Below are positions 48,430 through 60,941 of a stretch of DNA of 64,000 nt, in pieces (position 1 is the stretch's first letter; each line of letters begins with the position of its first letter). The stretch is from Luscinia megarhynchos. Taxonomy: Eukaryota; Chordata; Aves; Passeriformes; Turdidae. The notes beneath the pieces are model-generated. The model searched no databases and had not been told where the DNA came from. It worked only from the letters and a program-made list of their open reading frames with translations. The DNA lies in the NCBI GenBank assembly GCA_034336665.1, contig CM067564.1:47043451-47107450 (forward strand), read 5' to 3'. Position numbers and translations under genes: made by a program.

Positions 48430-50560
48430 GGCCTTGGAAAGATGGGGAAGAAGCTAGGAGCACAAGTGGTGCTCTCCCATATCCTTCCAATCTCAGGGAA
48501 TGATGAGGGAAGGAGCAGGAAGAGCCAGCATATCAATACCTGGCTCTGAGCCTGGTGTTCCTGGCAGAATTTGGAGGTTTTGATCATGGATCTGTTTATG
48601 TTACACAAGGCCTGCTGGAAGCAGTGTGGTTACACCTGTCTCACAGCAGGGAAAGGAACTTTGCACTGGAGTCAGCAAGGCTCACTGAAAAAAATTTAAA
48701 CCAGATTTGAAGAGGGAAGGGGATAAAACCAGGCTCACAAGAGATAAGCCAGGGGTAGCACACCAGGGCTTGAGGGACAATGTGTTGGTGAGGACCTTTG
48801 TTCTGCCTTCTCAGGGGATGGAAATCCACGTGGTGGCAAAAAAAGCAATTGTTGTATTAGAAACCATGGAAGTGCCTGAGAATGGTTACAGAGATTTTGG
48901 GTTTCTGTCCACAAAGGTGGTGGGATCAGTAACCAAAGAACAGCACCTACACCACTGCCTGCAGCATGGGCAGCACACAGGAGGAGCTGGAAGCCAGGGA
49001 GCAGCAGGAAAACTGTGACATAATGGCCATCACAGAAATGTGCTGGGATGACACTCACCACTGCAGTGCTGCAATGCTTGGCAATAAGTGTTCAGGAAGG
49101 ACAGGCAGGGAGAGGTGATGGGGTAGGTTTGTGTGGGCTTTATCTGGATTTTGGGGATGACAGGGTTGAGTGTTTATGGTCAGAATCAGGGGGAAAGTCT
49201 ATCAGGCAGACATCCTGATGGGTTTCTGTTCCCAACCAGGACAAAGAGAGACAAAGCATTTAATAAGGAGCTGGGCAAAGTCTCACAATTACTGGCCCAT
49301 GTTCCCATGGGAGACTGCAACTTAGCCAGGTGTAGACCAGAAATAAAGTAGAGCAGAGAGGAACCAGCCTAGGAGGTCTCTGGAGTGTGTGGAAGAAATT
49401 CCTGACACAGCTGGTGAGGAAAGGTGCCCCTCTGGACCTGCTATTTGAGAACAGAGAATGACTGGTGGATGATGTGATGTGATGTGATGGTCTGAGGCTA
49501 TCTTGGACACAGTGATCACAAATGAAGTTTTAGATTCTTGGAGTAAGGAAAGGGGTCAGCAGAACTGTTCTGGAGGGCAGGGTTTGGCCTGTTGGTTGAG
49601 AGTGTCCCTTGGGAGGCAGCCCTGAAGAGCAAAGTTGACCAGGAAGGCTGGATATTCTTCAAGAAGGAAATCCTAAATGCACAGGAACAGAGTGTCCCTA
49701 TATGTCAAAAGACAAGCTGGGGAAAACTGGTTGAACAGAGAGATGAAAAAAGAGAGTTTGTGACCTTTGGGGGAAAAGACAAGCAATGCAGGAGGAGTAA
49801 AAGGTTGTTGAGAGGTTACACAGGGAGAAAAGCATAAGGGGCAAAAAACCCAGTTAGAAATTAATCTGGCTACTGCTGTAATAGACAATAAAAATGTTTT
49901 TATAAATACATCAGCAAAAACAAAAATGGCTGAGAGAATCTACATCCTTTATTGGATGCAGGGGGAAATATTGTGAAGGAAGAGGAAAATACTGAGGTTT
50001 TAATGCCTTCTTTGCATATAGTAACATTGTCCCCTGTAGTCAACACTGGTGAGGCTGCACCTCAAATCCTGGGTTCAGTTTTGGGCCCCTCAATACAATA
50101 AAGACATTGAGGTGCTGGAGCCTGTCCAGAGAAGGGAACAGAGCTGGGGAAGGGTCTGGAGCACAAGTCCTGTGGGGAGCAGCTGAGGGAGCTCAGCCTG
50201 GAGAAACAGGGGCTCAAGGGGTGACTTAATCCCTCTCTGGCAGTCCCTGACAGGAGGTGCAGCCAGGCGAGGGTTGGTCTCTTCTCCCAAGTAACAAGTG
50301 AAAAGAACAAAGGAAAATGGCCTTAACTTGTACCAGGGGAGGTTTAGCTTCAATCTTAGGAAAAAAATTCTTCACTGAAAGGCTTGTCAAGCACTGGCAC
50401 AGGCTGCCCAGGGCAGTGGTGGATTCACCATCCCTGGAGGGATTTAAAAGACATGTGGCACTTGGGGACATGGATTAGTGGTGGGTTTGGCAGTGCTGGG
50501 TTAATGGCTGGACTTAATCTAAACATTCTTTTCCAACATCAACAATTCTACAATATAAAA
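48430..50560 (+). mobile_element. CR1 LINE, internally deleted, with decayed ORF1/ORF2 coding remnants
   Basis: This is the longest transposon here and lies in sense orientation. It opens within sequence typical of the CR1 ORF1 C-terminal part (GGCCTTGGAAAGATGGGGAA, TACCTGGCTCTGAGCCTGGT). The ORF1 esterase-like active region is seen at 48615-48638 as AVWLHL where the family has DGVHL: the His codon (48633-48635) stays and the Asp is lost. The APE-type endonuclease follows, with ITEMCWDD (from 49029, acidic catalytic residue kept), GDCN for the usual GDFN (49310-49321) and an intact HSDH (49508-49519). Post-endonuclease words such as VPWEAALKSKVDQEGWIFFK follow. Near 50015-50046 the sequence jumps from just before the reverse transcriptase to its C-terminal region ([16 protein letters not shown]), so the catalytic RT core is missing. 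It ends with the 3' UTR (CACTGGCACAGGCTGCCCAG, CCATCCCTGGAGGGATTTAA) and an AATTCTACAATA tail. Stops and frameshifts are numerous, so it is dead. Confidence 0.93.
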
Positions 50561-52455
50561 TGAATGTGAGCTGGAGCAGTGCTACCTTGAACACGGAATG
50601 CAGTTGGAAAACTAAATTCAGAGTCACTTATTATTTCTGGATGGACTTGGGAGATGGGGAGGGCAAGGAAATGCCCCCACTTAAATGGTCTGTGAGCTTA
50701 AAGTGGTTGAGCAGAGGAGTGGGTCAGACAGGCTGGTGCTGCTGTGTGTGTCTGTGTGTGTTTGCAGTGCCAATTAATTACATCTCTTTGTAGCGTGGTA
50801 GCGATTTCATCCAGGGGAAATGAAAGAGCGTGCAGTTAAATCACCCTCTGTGTGTATATGTAATTTCTGGAGCTTCCTGTGAATGCTAATGTTGTGATTG
50901 GACAAGTTATTTCTCAGCTCTGGCAGAGTAGAAGTTTTTTTGTGAAGTTCTCAGTGATTTTTTCTTCCCTAGTGAAAACACGGGAGGCTGGTGAAGGCAT
51001 GATCTGTTTTTGTTTATCTCTTCAATTGCTAATCACTGAATTGAAATCTTTGTTTTCAGGGAAATAATAGGGAAGAGAAATGTTTACAGCTTGTTAAAAA
51101 ATAAGAAGTGTAAAGGTATTAATTCTTCATGTGTGTAAACTCAACTCGAAAAACAAACCTAATCCAAGGAAATATTTCAGTCTGAAGTCTATGGCTTTGC
51201 TTTTTTTGTTGTTCTCTACTTCTGGCTGCCATTGTGTGGGATGGTGCCTGTTTGGAGGTGTTAATCTATACATAATGAAATTTCAGAGAAGACACATACT
51301 ATATCTGTGTGCTCCAACTGTTCTTTAAGATCCCTGTGAATGCATCTCACATAATAACCAAAGAAAACAGCGGAAAGCCTGTGATTAGAAACCTAACAAG
51401 TAGAGCTTATTTAGTGATAGCTAAAAAAGCTACAATTCACATGTGCTGGCTTGCTTTATACAGCTCAACAAGACAGATCTGGGCTTTTGTTGGTGTAGAA
51501 AACACTTTAAAACGAGTACAGGAATTTATGATTTCCATGACTCACTTTGAAAGTCGATCTTTTTCCTATGTTTTCTTTTTTTTCTGGTGAAAGTTCTTTT
51601 TTGAAGGATCGAGCTCTGTTATACTTGCTAGTTTAATCTTTTTTTTCTCCATCCCAAGTCAGTGATGTGGGAACCTTTCAGATAGACAGCATCGAAAGAT
51701 TAAAACTATTAACAGCATAGCTGTTAAGAAGTAATTGAAGTGCCAATTTATTATAGCTGAATATTGCAATATATTGGTACTTTTTGCACTAGGTAGTTGT
51801 GTATATTCCAGGTTCACTGCCGACATGGTTTGGGGGAAAACTGATCTTTATGGAACAGCTTTGATGTACTAAAAAAGTTTTGTGAAATGGATAGAATACT
51901 TGCATTTGAATTTTATTGATTGATAGTAGGGGAGGTAAAATAGGAAATTGTATTTCTGGAGGCAAGTGTATGAAGACAGATCAGAATTGCCAGAATAAAG
52001 CAAGCTGGGGAAGAGGAACATGATGTAAAAGACAAGTGAAAAAGCAAGAGGAGGTAACTGTGAACTGAGTACAGGGAGTAAACCAGACTAACAAAGATCT
52101 AAAAATAGAAGAAAATTAAAAAGGCACATTATTGCATGTAAAACAAGGAAGGGCCACTGAGACTTCTGCCAGGAAAAGATGTGGAAGTACGGAGGTAAAA
52201 CTTAGCAATGGAAGGGAAAAAGCAAGAATAACAGTCGACTTGCCGGGCTCTGGGGGATTCTGTGGGTTTGATTTTTTTTCTTTTTTATTAAAAAAGATGG
52301 GCAAAATCTCGTGGATGTTGATAATATCAGAGTATGAGGGGAGAACTTCAGTAGCTGACAGATGATAATGTAACTGTCACTGTTGTGCACAGGGGGAGAT
52401 GTCTCTGAAGTTTATGAAAGGAATTCTAATTTCCAGTCCTCCCTGCTTAAAACAC

Positions 52456-52719
52456 ACGGGGTTTAGAAGCCTTGTGGCCTTAGTGTTGCTGTGGGGCGTG
52501 GATTTGGTGCTAATTCACGGCGTGTTAGGTGTGAGAGTCACCACCAAGAGCTCCCTGCAGCACCTGGGGTTCCCTCAGTCCTGGAGAGAGCTGGCCCCGT
52601 TTCAGTGATGAGATCTGCCGAGATCGTAGCCTGGGGTGGGAATGCTGCTGCAAAGGGCTCACAGAACCGGGCGACGGGACAGATTGGGGTCGGGCTGACG
52701 AGATGTAAGCTGACACACG
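52456..52719. promoter_or_regulatory. GC- and CpG-richer patch, candidate regulatory DNA
   Basis: About thirteen CpG dinucleotides fall in roughly 260 bp (for example CACGGCGTG, CTGCCGAGATCG, ACCGGGCGACGGG, GGTCGGGCTGACGAG), clearly more than in the surrounding kilobases. There is no TATA box or recognisable exon. Several open frames on both strands cross the patch and none resembles a known protein. It may be a small unmethylated element or simply GC-rich sequence. Confidence 0.25.
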
Positions 52720-55700
52720 TTTTGTGAAATGAAAAGGTCACGTTTCAATGGAGAAGGAGCGGGGGTTTTGTTTGTGGGATTTGTCTTCTGGCTCAAATTT
52801 CACTGATGGCAGTCTGGCCCGCAAATGTAAGTGGATGCAGCCAGCCCTTGGACATCAGGGCTTTATTAAGGATTTCAGGTGGTTGCAGCTCATTCATCTG
52901 ATATGTCCCCGTTGCTCAAACAGGCCAGTGCACTCCACACTTCCCACACCCTTTGTACATGAAGAGCTTTGCCCATGGCTTCATAGACTAATAATATCTA
53001 AGAAAGTTTGCAGTCGGGTGGCAGAACTGCTCTGATCCCCCTCCTTCTTGAAAAATTGAGCAGGGGGGAAATGCCCCTGTCCTTTTGTCTCTCCTATAAA
53101 ATTTTAAACCTAAACAAGTAAAGATTTTAAATAAGGTAAAACTTCAACAAGGAAATTTTTACTTCTCTTGAAACATTCCTTGTTTGGTTCTGTTTGGTTT
53201 TTTTCCTATTGAAACACTTACAGCATCACCTCAAAGCTGTAGCTGTGCTCTGTGCTGTCTGTAAATGCAACAAAAAGAGTTGCTTCTGGCACAAAGAGAC
53301 TATAATTTATATATAATATAAAACAACTGTAGGGAGTTCTCACTAATACAGACTCCCCATCTGGAAATAAGCTGTTGTTGAGCTGTCTGCTGTGGACAGG
53401 AGGGTTGGGCTGGAGGTTTCTGTTCTCTGCATCTGAGACTGCTTTTAAAGGACTTCTGCTGATTGTTATTTTTCCTTCTTCTCAGTGCTTTTCTTTTAGG
53501 CATTGATTTGTTTAAAGCTCTGTGAGTTGCACCCAATTTCCACCTGCCAGGGAGGTGCAATGGCTTAAGTTGGATCTCATGCATGAGGAGCCCCTAATAT
53601 CAGTTGGAAGTACAGTACCCTAAAGTGTTTCTATTATCATTGATCCTATTTTTTTTCCCCTCATGCAGCTGGTGTGGCCACTGCAAGCACATGGTACCAG
53701 AAAGATAAATCTTTAATTTTCCTAAACACACATGCATTGTGATGCTATTTTTGGAACAGATAGAAGATATTCCCTCAAATAGTATTAGTGACTAACATGA
53801 CAATAAATTCTTCCACTTATACTGCAGTGCTCCTTCCCACAGGGGCAAATAAGCACTTCCATTTTTGCCTTCTTTGATCAGAACAATCAGCATGTCCACA
53901 GCATCTAAAGACAAGCATTTCCCTACTCAAGTGAATATCATAGCAGCAAATCTCCACTCCACGGGCAAATGAGTTGTGCCAGGCATTTTAATGATGCAGT
54001 CGGTTAGCCAGGTTATAATTGTCTTTAATTTGCACTTGCAGAAGCTGTAACATTTACCTGAACATGATTGGCACTGGGAGAACGGGAAAATTATGTCTCA
54101 CTTTTGAAAAGGAATCAAAGAAACAACTTCAGATCTCGAATTTGAAACAGAATATCCTGCTGATTGACCATGCACATTGGTAGCAGTAGGATTTTTTTGA
54201 TCCGTAGAGCTGAATGATCGCTGCAAGTAGTGAACACAAAAAATTAGTTCCATAGTGGAAAGCATATACTTTTGCTTTTATTTTATCTTCTATTTTTTAT
54301 TTTTCAAGAGTATTTCAGAAGGCTCAGCCCTTCTCCCTGCTGAATGCCACATTGAATGCCTGCTCTTTGCTCCATTGTCCTCGGAGACCTGGAAAATTTT
54401 TTAGCTGAGGTTATGTGAGGTTTTGTCTAGTTTAGCTATTTAATAACAAAAAGCAGAGGCTGTCCTTCCCTCCCGCCCACTATTTTGCACCATTTTGCAG
54501 TAAAATATAATTCCCTCTTTGAGAAAGAAATGGGTGATGAACACCAGTGCAGGTCTGCACACCAGTCCTGGCACATCTCACGAACTTGCAAACCAAGACT
54601 GTGCTTTCTCTTCTGTTGTGTCTTGCAAACTTCCCCTCTTTGCAGAAGTTCTTGCAGAAAATACCTACAGCCTTCAATTTCATCCTTACTGCTGCATTTT
54701 TTATTTTTCAGCTTCTGCAGTGAATGGCTTTTGCTGTCAGTATTTCTGTTCTGTAGGAGGGAGCTGTGGGTGGTTACAGCTGTAACGTGTGCTCCATAAT
54801 CTCGAAGCATTTGTTAGAAAATTCCCCGTTTGCTCTGTTTCAATTTTTAACCACTTGAGTGGTGCATGCCTGTGCCCTGGGGTAGCCTTGCTGCTCTGGC
54901 ATCACAGGCTGAGCTGCATCCCACCAACATTTGGAGCACTTGCCAATTGCAGCAGGACCCCACGAGACCCAGAGCCTTCAAAGAGAGGATGAGATGAGGG
55001 ATGGGGGGTTGTATTTTAAGCCTAGCAATCACTGTGGGTGGGAATTGAGAAGAGAGGCTCCTGAAGATTTGATTTTGTGTTTGGTTTAATTTTCTCTCCC
55101 TAATCCTCTGGCCAGCCAGTCCACAACCCACATTTCTGCTGAAGCTCCTGAGGGCATATTAGAGGAGAGTGGGAGTTGTCTTTTTGGTAGCCAGCAGCAG
55201 AAGGGCCTAAGTATTGATTGGGAAATGTGTGAGAAAAGCAGAAGGCATGAACAGCAGGTGGTTTGGATGGGAAGAGGCATTTCAGATTAGGGGAGAGGAG
55301 GAAATAGACCACTGCTTGCCTTGGTTTGCATCCATCCCGAGCATTTGAGAGGATGTGGATGTTCTGTCCTCATGCTAACAGTCTCCACAAACCCTTTTTA
55401 AAAATTTTCTTGTTGTTATGTGATATTTGCCACACACGTTTCCTTGATACTGTTGTTATAGAGACATTTCTCCTTTCCTCGTGCCAGCCATTAAGAGCCA
55501 TCATGTGCAATGGCATTTGAGCTTATTCTTCTCCTGGCATTAGCAGAGAACTTTCTTCTCTTTGTAAATGTTGAAATGTTTTGCAGCTTAGATATAAATA
55601 TAGCAAAATCATATCATTTTAGTTCCAGCATCTGGTAGGATCACTTTAATATATAATTGGGTAAAAATTAGAATTTAAACACCAATTTTGTCACTATTTT

Positions 55701-57474
55701 GTTACTTTAATACCAAAAAAATCCAGCTTTTTAGTCATGATATGGATAAACAAATATCTTCTTTCTTTCAAATTAAAAATAGCTTCAAATTCATTCTGTT
55801 TTTATCAAATTGCTTGCAATTTATATTAGCAGTGCCTTCAAGATTTGAAGTGTGGATCTGCCTATTGAACAGTCTATGGATTAATGGATAGAGGATCATG
55901 GTCTTTGTCAGGGACACAGACATGAAACCCTGGTTGCCTCTTGTTTACTATGATGGGAGTTCACTTTTGCTAATCTGGTAAAGAAGCAAATGCCAGATGA
56001 AATGTGTGAGTCTCACCTGTGTACAGAGGGGTTCCTGCAATGCTGGGTGTGCACCAGGGATAGAGGTGGTAATTCTCCACACTGCTAAAATACAATATTC
56101 AACCCCTCTCTGGAGCAAGTACGTGGCAGATTTGTGGTGGGTTTTAAAATTTAAACAGGGGAGCTCTTTATTCTCTCTTCTTTTGCTTCTCCTGCTTTTT
56201 CTTTCTTTCTCATTTCTTTCCACTCCCTTGTTTTTTGGGGGAGCCTTTGGACCCAAGACCTTTGAAAATCTGTCTAGGTTTTGTCTTTTCAAGTCTGGTC
56301 TCATTTTCAGCACAGAAGTTTTGTTCAAGGCTAGTAGTAGGTACTAATATGAGTTCAGAAGAGGAGGCTGCATGGAAGGAGTTTGGGAGCTCCTTTGTGA
56401 ACTAATTATAAGTTTAGTATCTTGGTCTAACATTCTGAACAAAGACTGTCAGGCATTTATATTCCCTTTAGCACAATAATTCAAGCCTTTAAATTCCCTT
56501 TTTATACTAAATCAGTTGATGAAACTTCTGTGATTCTCTGCAAGGAAACATTTGTTTGTACATATAGAGAGAGCCTGCAGTGCTGGGGCAGGGAAATGAC
56601 TCTCAGTCATCCTCAGAGCTCTTCATTCAGTAAGCTCCTCTTTGCAAGGGTGAAATATTTTCATTAGTCCTGGTTTTTAATTTGAATTTTTATGTAAAAT
56701 TAGTATGGCTATTGTTTGGGAAAATAGCTCAGCCTTATCTAATTTCATTGTTTTTTTCTTCTGGTGACTTAAGACTGAAGTCATACATGGGAGATCTGTG
56801 GCTGTGTCTGGAAATTATTGTCATTATCCCTGCTTCTACTGCAGCTACTTTGGGGGAGGATCTTCTTGGTAAACAATGTCTGTGCTGTAGCTGGAAACCT
56901 GTTACATCTGTTAAAAACATGTAAGAGGTGGGCCTGCTGCAAGTTTCATCTCTTTAATCAAAGCAGATAATGTGGGCAAAGCATGGATAAGCCACTGCAG
57001 GCTTCCCAGTTCCAGTGATTTAGATTACATTGTTCTTAATCTGCACAAAGGCCTCCCCCTTTGGAAGGGATGGCCAGTAGAAAAAGAAAGCTTAACATCA
57101 CTTGGTGCTTGTAGTTTGCTATCTTTTTGCATCACAACACTTATATTGCAGTGTTCAGAAAAAAACGTGTTACAGAGTGAGAGAATTTTACATGCCATAT
57201 CTTCATTTAAAAGCTGTGGCACGCATTAAATTTAATTACTCTCCTTCTATGGCTTAAATTGAGGGCAGCTTCAAAAATGAGGGTGGCTTCTATTAAACTT
57301 AATTACTTTTCCCTGCAGTCTGCGTGCTTAGTAATCACGGGAAGATTCTAAACAAAGATACAGTAGAGAGATTCTTTTATGAGAATAGGGCTGGAAAGTA
57401 GCCTATAAAATATAGAGGGAATGCCAAATACCTTTTATACCCAGCTTTAATTTATTATTGTTATAGTTAGCTAG

Positions 57475-57477
<3 letters not shown>

Positions 57478-57564
<87 letters not shown>
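57478..57564. repeat. Pure (AAT)29 trinucleotide microsatellite
   Basis: Eighty-seven bases of AAT without a single interruption. Uninterrupted arrays of this length are usually polymorphic. The reverse strand encodes a poly-Leu/Tyr-type open frame only because of the repeat. No gene is associated. Confidence 0.97.
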
Positions 57565-57565
<1 letters not shown>

Positions 57566-57821
57566 TTTCAGCATGATTAAGAAGGTATTGCTGGGGAAGG
57601 GGTATTAGTTGCATTTGGTCTTTCAAATGTTTAAGCAATGAATTCCTCAATTTCTTCAAGTTCTTTTGCAGATTTATGGGGTGAAAAAAGGTTAATAATA
57701 GAATTTTTTTACAATGTGTTCTATTGACTATAGATGGCAGATCTGACAGTTGAAATGAAAATTGTTCCAGAAGAAACTAATTATTTGAGATGTTATAAGG
57801 ATGTATAATTATATTCACCTT

Positions 57822-57853
57822 AAAAAAAAAAAGAAAAAAAAAGGGGGGGGGGA
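57822..57853. repeat. Purine tract: A run then G run
   Basis: Eleven A, then G, then nine A, followed by ten G and AG. It is a pure purine stretch of about 30 bp. G runs of this kind are prone to sequencing error. Confidence 0.7.
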
Positions 57854-60800
57854 GTTTTATTACAACTGTGCTTTTTAAAGAACAAGTGGAGAAATAAAAG
57901 TAGTAATTGTTCTTAATTATAGCTAACTGTAATTGCACACAACTGCAATATGCAGCACATCAGCAGCAGATTAAGAGATCCTGGCATATGTGTAGTGTGC
58001 AGAGCAACTTTGAGCAGAGGTGCAGTTTTATGAATATAGTTTAGTATAATTTAAATCTCCTACTTCAAATTCCATCCATGTTGATTTTATTTTATTTTTA
58101 CAGCTATTATGGCAAGATAATTGTCAGCTGGAAAGTGCTGCAGCAATGATTTGTCTGTTACAAAGGAGTCAAAAACCTTCAAAAGGAAAACTTGTTTTCT
58201 TTTACACCAGTGATGTGAAGAGATTTTTGCAAATGCCCTTGTGTATCTCCTGATGCAGATAGATGGTTAGAGGGATTTTTTTTTTTAAGCATCTCAATAT
58301 AAGCAGGATGAGCTCCCGAGGAATCTGCAGCATGGTTGGAAATCTTTGTTAGCAATCTATCCACAAGTTCTTTTAGATTCAAACCCCTCAAAAATGTAAC
58401 CCAATGAGACAATGTGAAAATGTTGCTTTGAACAAAATCCAGAAATATAAATGCCTAAAGGTAGACTCTGATTTCTTCTCTTGCACCTGATTTAGAGCCT
58501 CACTTTTTTCTTGCAGCTGAGTGCACGCAGCTCCTGTTTTTGAGTGCAGCCTTGCCTGTAAAACATTGAGCTGTCGCTACACAGTGAACTAAAGAGGGAG
58601 TACAGATGCTCAAAGGAAGCTGCTGAGCTTGTGCTCCAAAACAAACCATTGCTGAAAGAGCAGGGTCAATGTGCACACGTTATTGGTGAAGGTGTGCATG
58701 GTCTTGTGATGGCAATTTCTGCATCTCTTTACAACGTCAGATGCTTTCAGCCTTTGTCTTGATGTGCCAGGATGCTCTCCCATGTTCCCTGTTTTAAGCT
58801 GTTCCTTTTACCCAAAAATAAATAAAGCCCATCTGTTACTGAATGCCTTCTTTCAAAACAGAGTTTTTCAAAATGTTTCAGTCTTGGGCCAGCAGCAGAG
58901 TTGATTTAACCTAAAACTTGGTGGACCAGAAGGGACCTTTGTACTGCTAAGCTAGGGTTGGTTTTTTTGCCCTGCTTGCTGGCAAAAATCATAGCCCCAG
59001 TTGTAAGAAGCTGTACTTCTAAGTTAATTTGTCTTTGTAGTTTGGGGAGGTGTGAATGCCTCCCTCAAACCAGCAGAGAAGGCTCTCTGAAAGAACAGTA
59101 TGGTTTTAAAAAGGGGTTTCACCAAGATGGACAATGAGGCACAGTAAGTGAGTGGCAGATATATTCAAGAGTGAAAAGAAACGGGGTGGAATCACTCACA
59201 GCAAAAAGAAAAGGTAAAATTGATGGCTGGGTACAGAAGCAAACATGCTGAGGTGTAGGTATAATAGAAATTTAACTCATTCCTGCAGGTAGCAATAAGA
59301 AATCAAAACTTGTTGTTTTGACTACGTGGAGAATCTTGTGGTTACTGGCATGTTCTAGATAAATAATTCACTTCAAATGGCAGCACTGTAGCAAAAATAT
59401 ATCTATTATGGGCCTGCTAATAAACAAATGTGAGCAGTATTTCTTGACAGCAGGTTGTGATTGTTTTATAATAAATATGTGTTAAGTAGGAAAGGAATAA
59501 AAGCTGACACCCAAATAGAAATCCACTTTGGCTCCTATTTTCTCACTCCAAGTATAGACGGATGCATTGACCCAGATCAGAAATTCTTGAAGGATAATTC
59601 TGGTTAGTAGAAGCCAATATGGAATCAAATGTGTATACATTTGTGTGTGTGCTCCCAGAAAAGCTAATGATACCATTGCAAATGCTGAACATGTTCCCCA
59701 CTCCTCTTTGTTAATACAGTGTTGCTTATGCTCTGCAATAAACTATTATTTCTGTGCTATTTCTGTAATTACATTTAATAATCATCTCTCACAGTCCAAT
59801 AGTATCAAACGTAGGAGTCTTTTCAACAAACTATGATAAATAGCTCCTTGCCGAACTGTTGTACTTGAGGAATCTTTATGGCTCTCTTTGTAAGATTTGT
59901 CATTTTCTTAATGCAGCTTCAAAAAGCTTCTGAGCTTTGTTATGGCCCGTCACTGTATTTTTCCCTTCCCCCTCTGCCTTCCAGTGTAGCTGGGTAAATG
60001 AAGCTTAATGTGCCATTTCCAAGCACTGTGACACTCCTCCAGGGCTGGTTACATTTACCATTGCTAAAGTCTAAATAAGTGAGTTTTAATGAGCAGGAAT
60101 GGTTGCTAATAGTCGATTCAGGTACTTAGTAGTCCATGTTATTTAACTGTGGTAGAATTACAGAACATAAATGGTCTGATGATTAATAGATGAACCTGCT
60201 ACATATTGCAGTCTAATAGTTTTTGCCATTAAAGAACTATCTTAACATCTTTGGGCTTGGATGTGGCTGGGGAGAAAAGTGCTTGCTTGTAGATTTATAT
60301 CATTGGTAACTTACACTCTGAAGCTCTTTATACCATTATTTCACAACACCATCACTATATTGTTCAGTAACATTTATGAACTTGTTAGAGAACAATGGTA
60401 CTTATGTACTTCCATTTCCTGAGGTGGACAGCTCAGCAGATTTATTCTCTCTGGTTAGGCTTGTCAAAAATAAACTCAACCCATCCTTTTAAGGTCAGAA
60501 ATAAGACAGGGAGTTAGATCTTAATCTCTTTTTTTTTCTCTGTCCCATTAATTTTGGGCAGTGGTAGAAGGACCAATAAGAACAAAATTTGACTGTTGTT
60601 TTTAACATTTCTGATTTGTGGGAGGACAGGTGGCAAGAGGAAAAAAAAAGAGGCAAAAAATAACAGATGAACAACAAATGAGCAAGCATGAAGAAATAAT
60701 AGCGTCCAACATCTGTTGCAGTTTGTGCTGAGATACTCCAGAAGATATCACAGTATTTATGGAAATAGTATGAGGACTGTTTTGAACTGCAGCTAATGGG

Positions 60801-60882
60801 ACACAGACTCCTGGCTAGCAAGCTTGTTCAGAGTCCTTTCTACATTTTTCCTATTCCATCCTCTGTTCCAACCTGGCATCGT

Positions 60883-60941
60883 ATTTTAGATTACAAGGAG
60901 GAGATGTCAGGACAGAAAGGTTAAGAAGTAAATTTACCCTT
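60883..60941 (-). mobile_element. MIR-like SINE fragment
   Basis: ATTTTAGATTACAAGGAGGA, then GACAGAAAGGTTAAGAAGTA and AATTTACCC, follow the reverse complement of MIR ('attttacagatgaggaaactgaggcacagagaggttaagtaacttgccc') in order. Only this central part is visible. The identification is tentative because a short purine-rich segment could match by chance. Confidence 0.45.

Noticed and set aside
49592..49837. Open frame with protein-like composition
   Set aside because: It is real coding ancestry but belongs to the decayed CR1 ORF2 (just after the endonuclease), so it is covered by the CR1 entry and is not a host gene.
57471..57659. Poly-Leu open frame on the reverse strand
   Set aside because: It is encoded by the (AAT)29 array.
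58915..58965. GGACCAGAAGGGACCTTTGT, resembling the 3' end of older CR1/L3-type LINEs
   Set aside because: The match covers only about 20 bases and the following 'atcatctagtctgacc' part is absent, so it may be chance.
59125..59165. AATGAGGCACAG...GAGTGGCAG, possible reversed MIR
   Set aside because: Two short words with a large missing part between them. Too weak to call.
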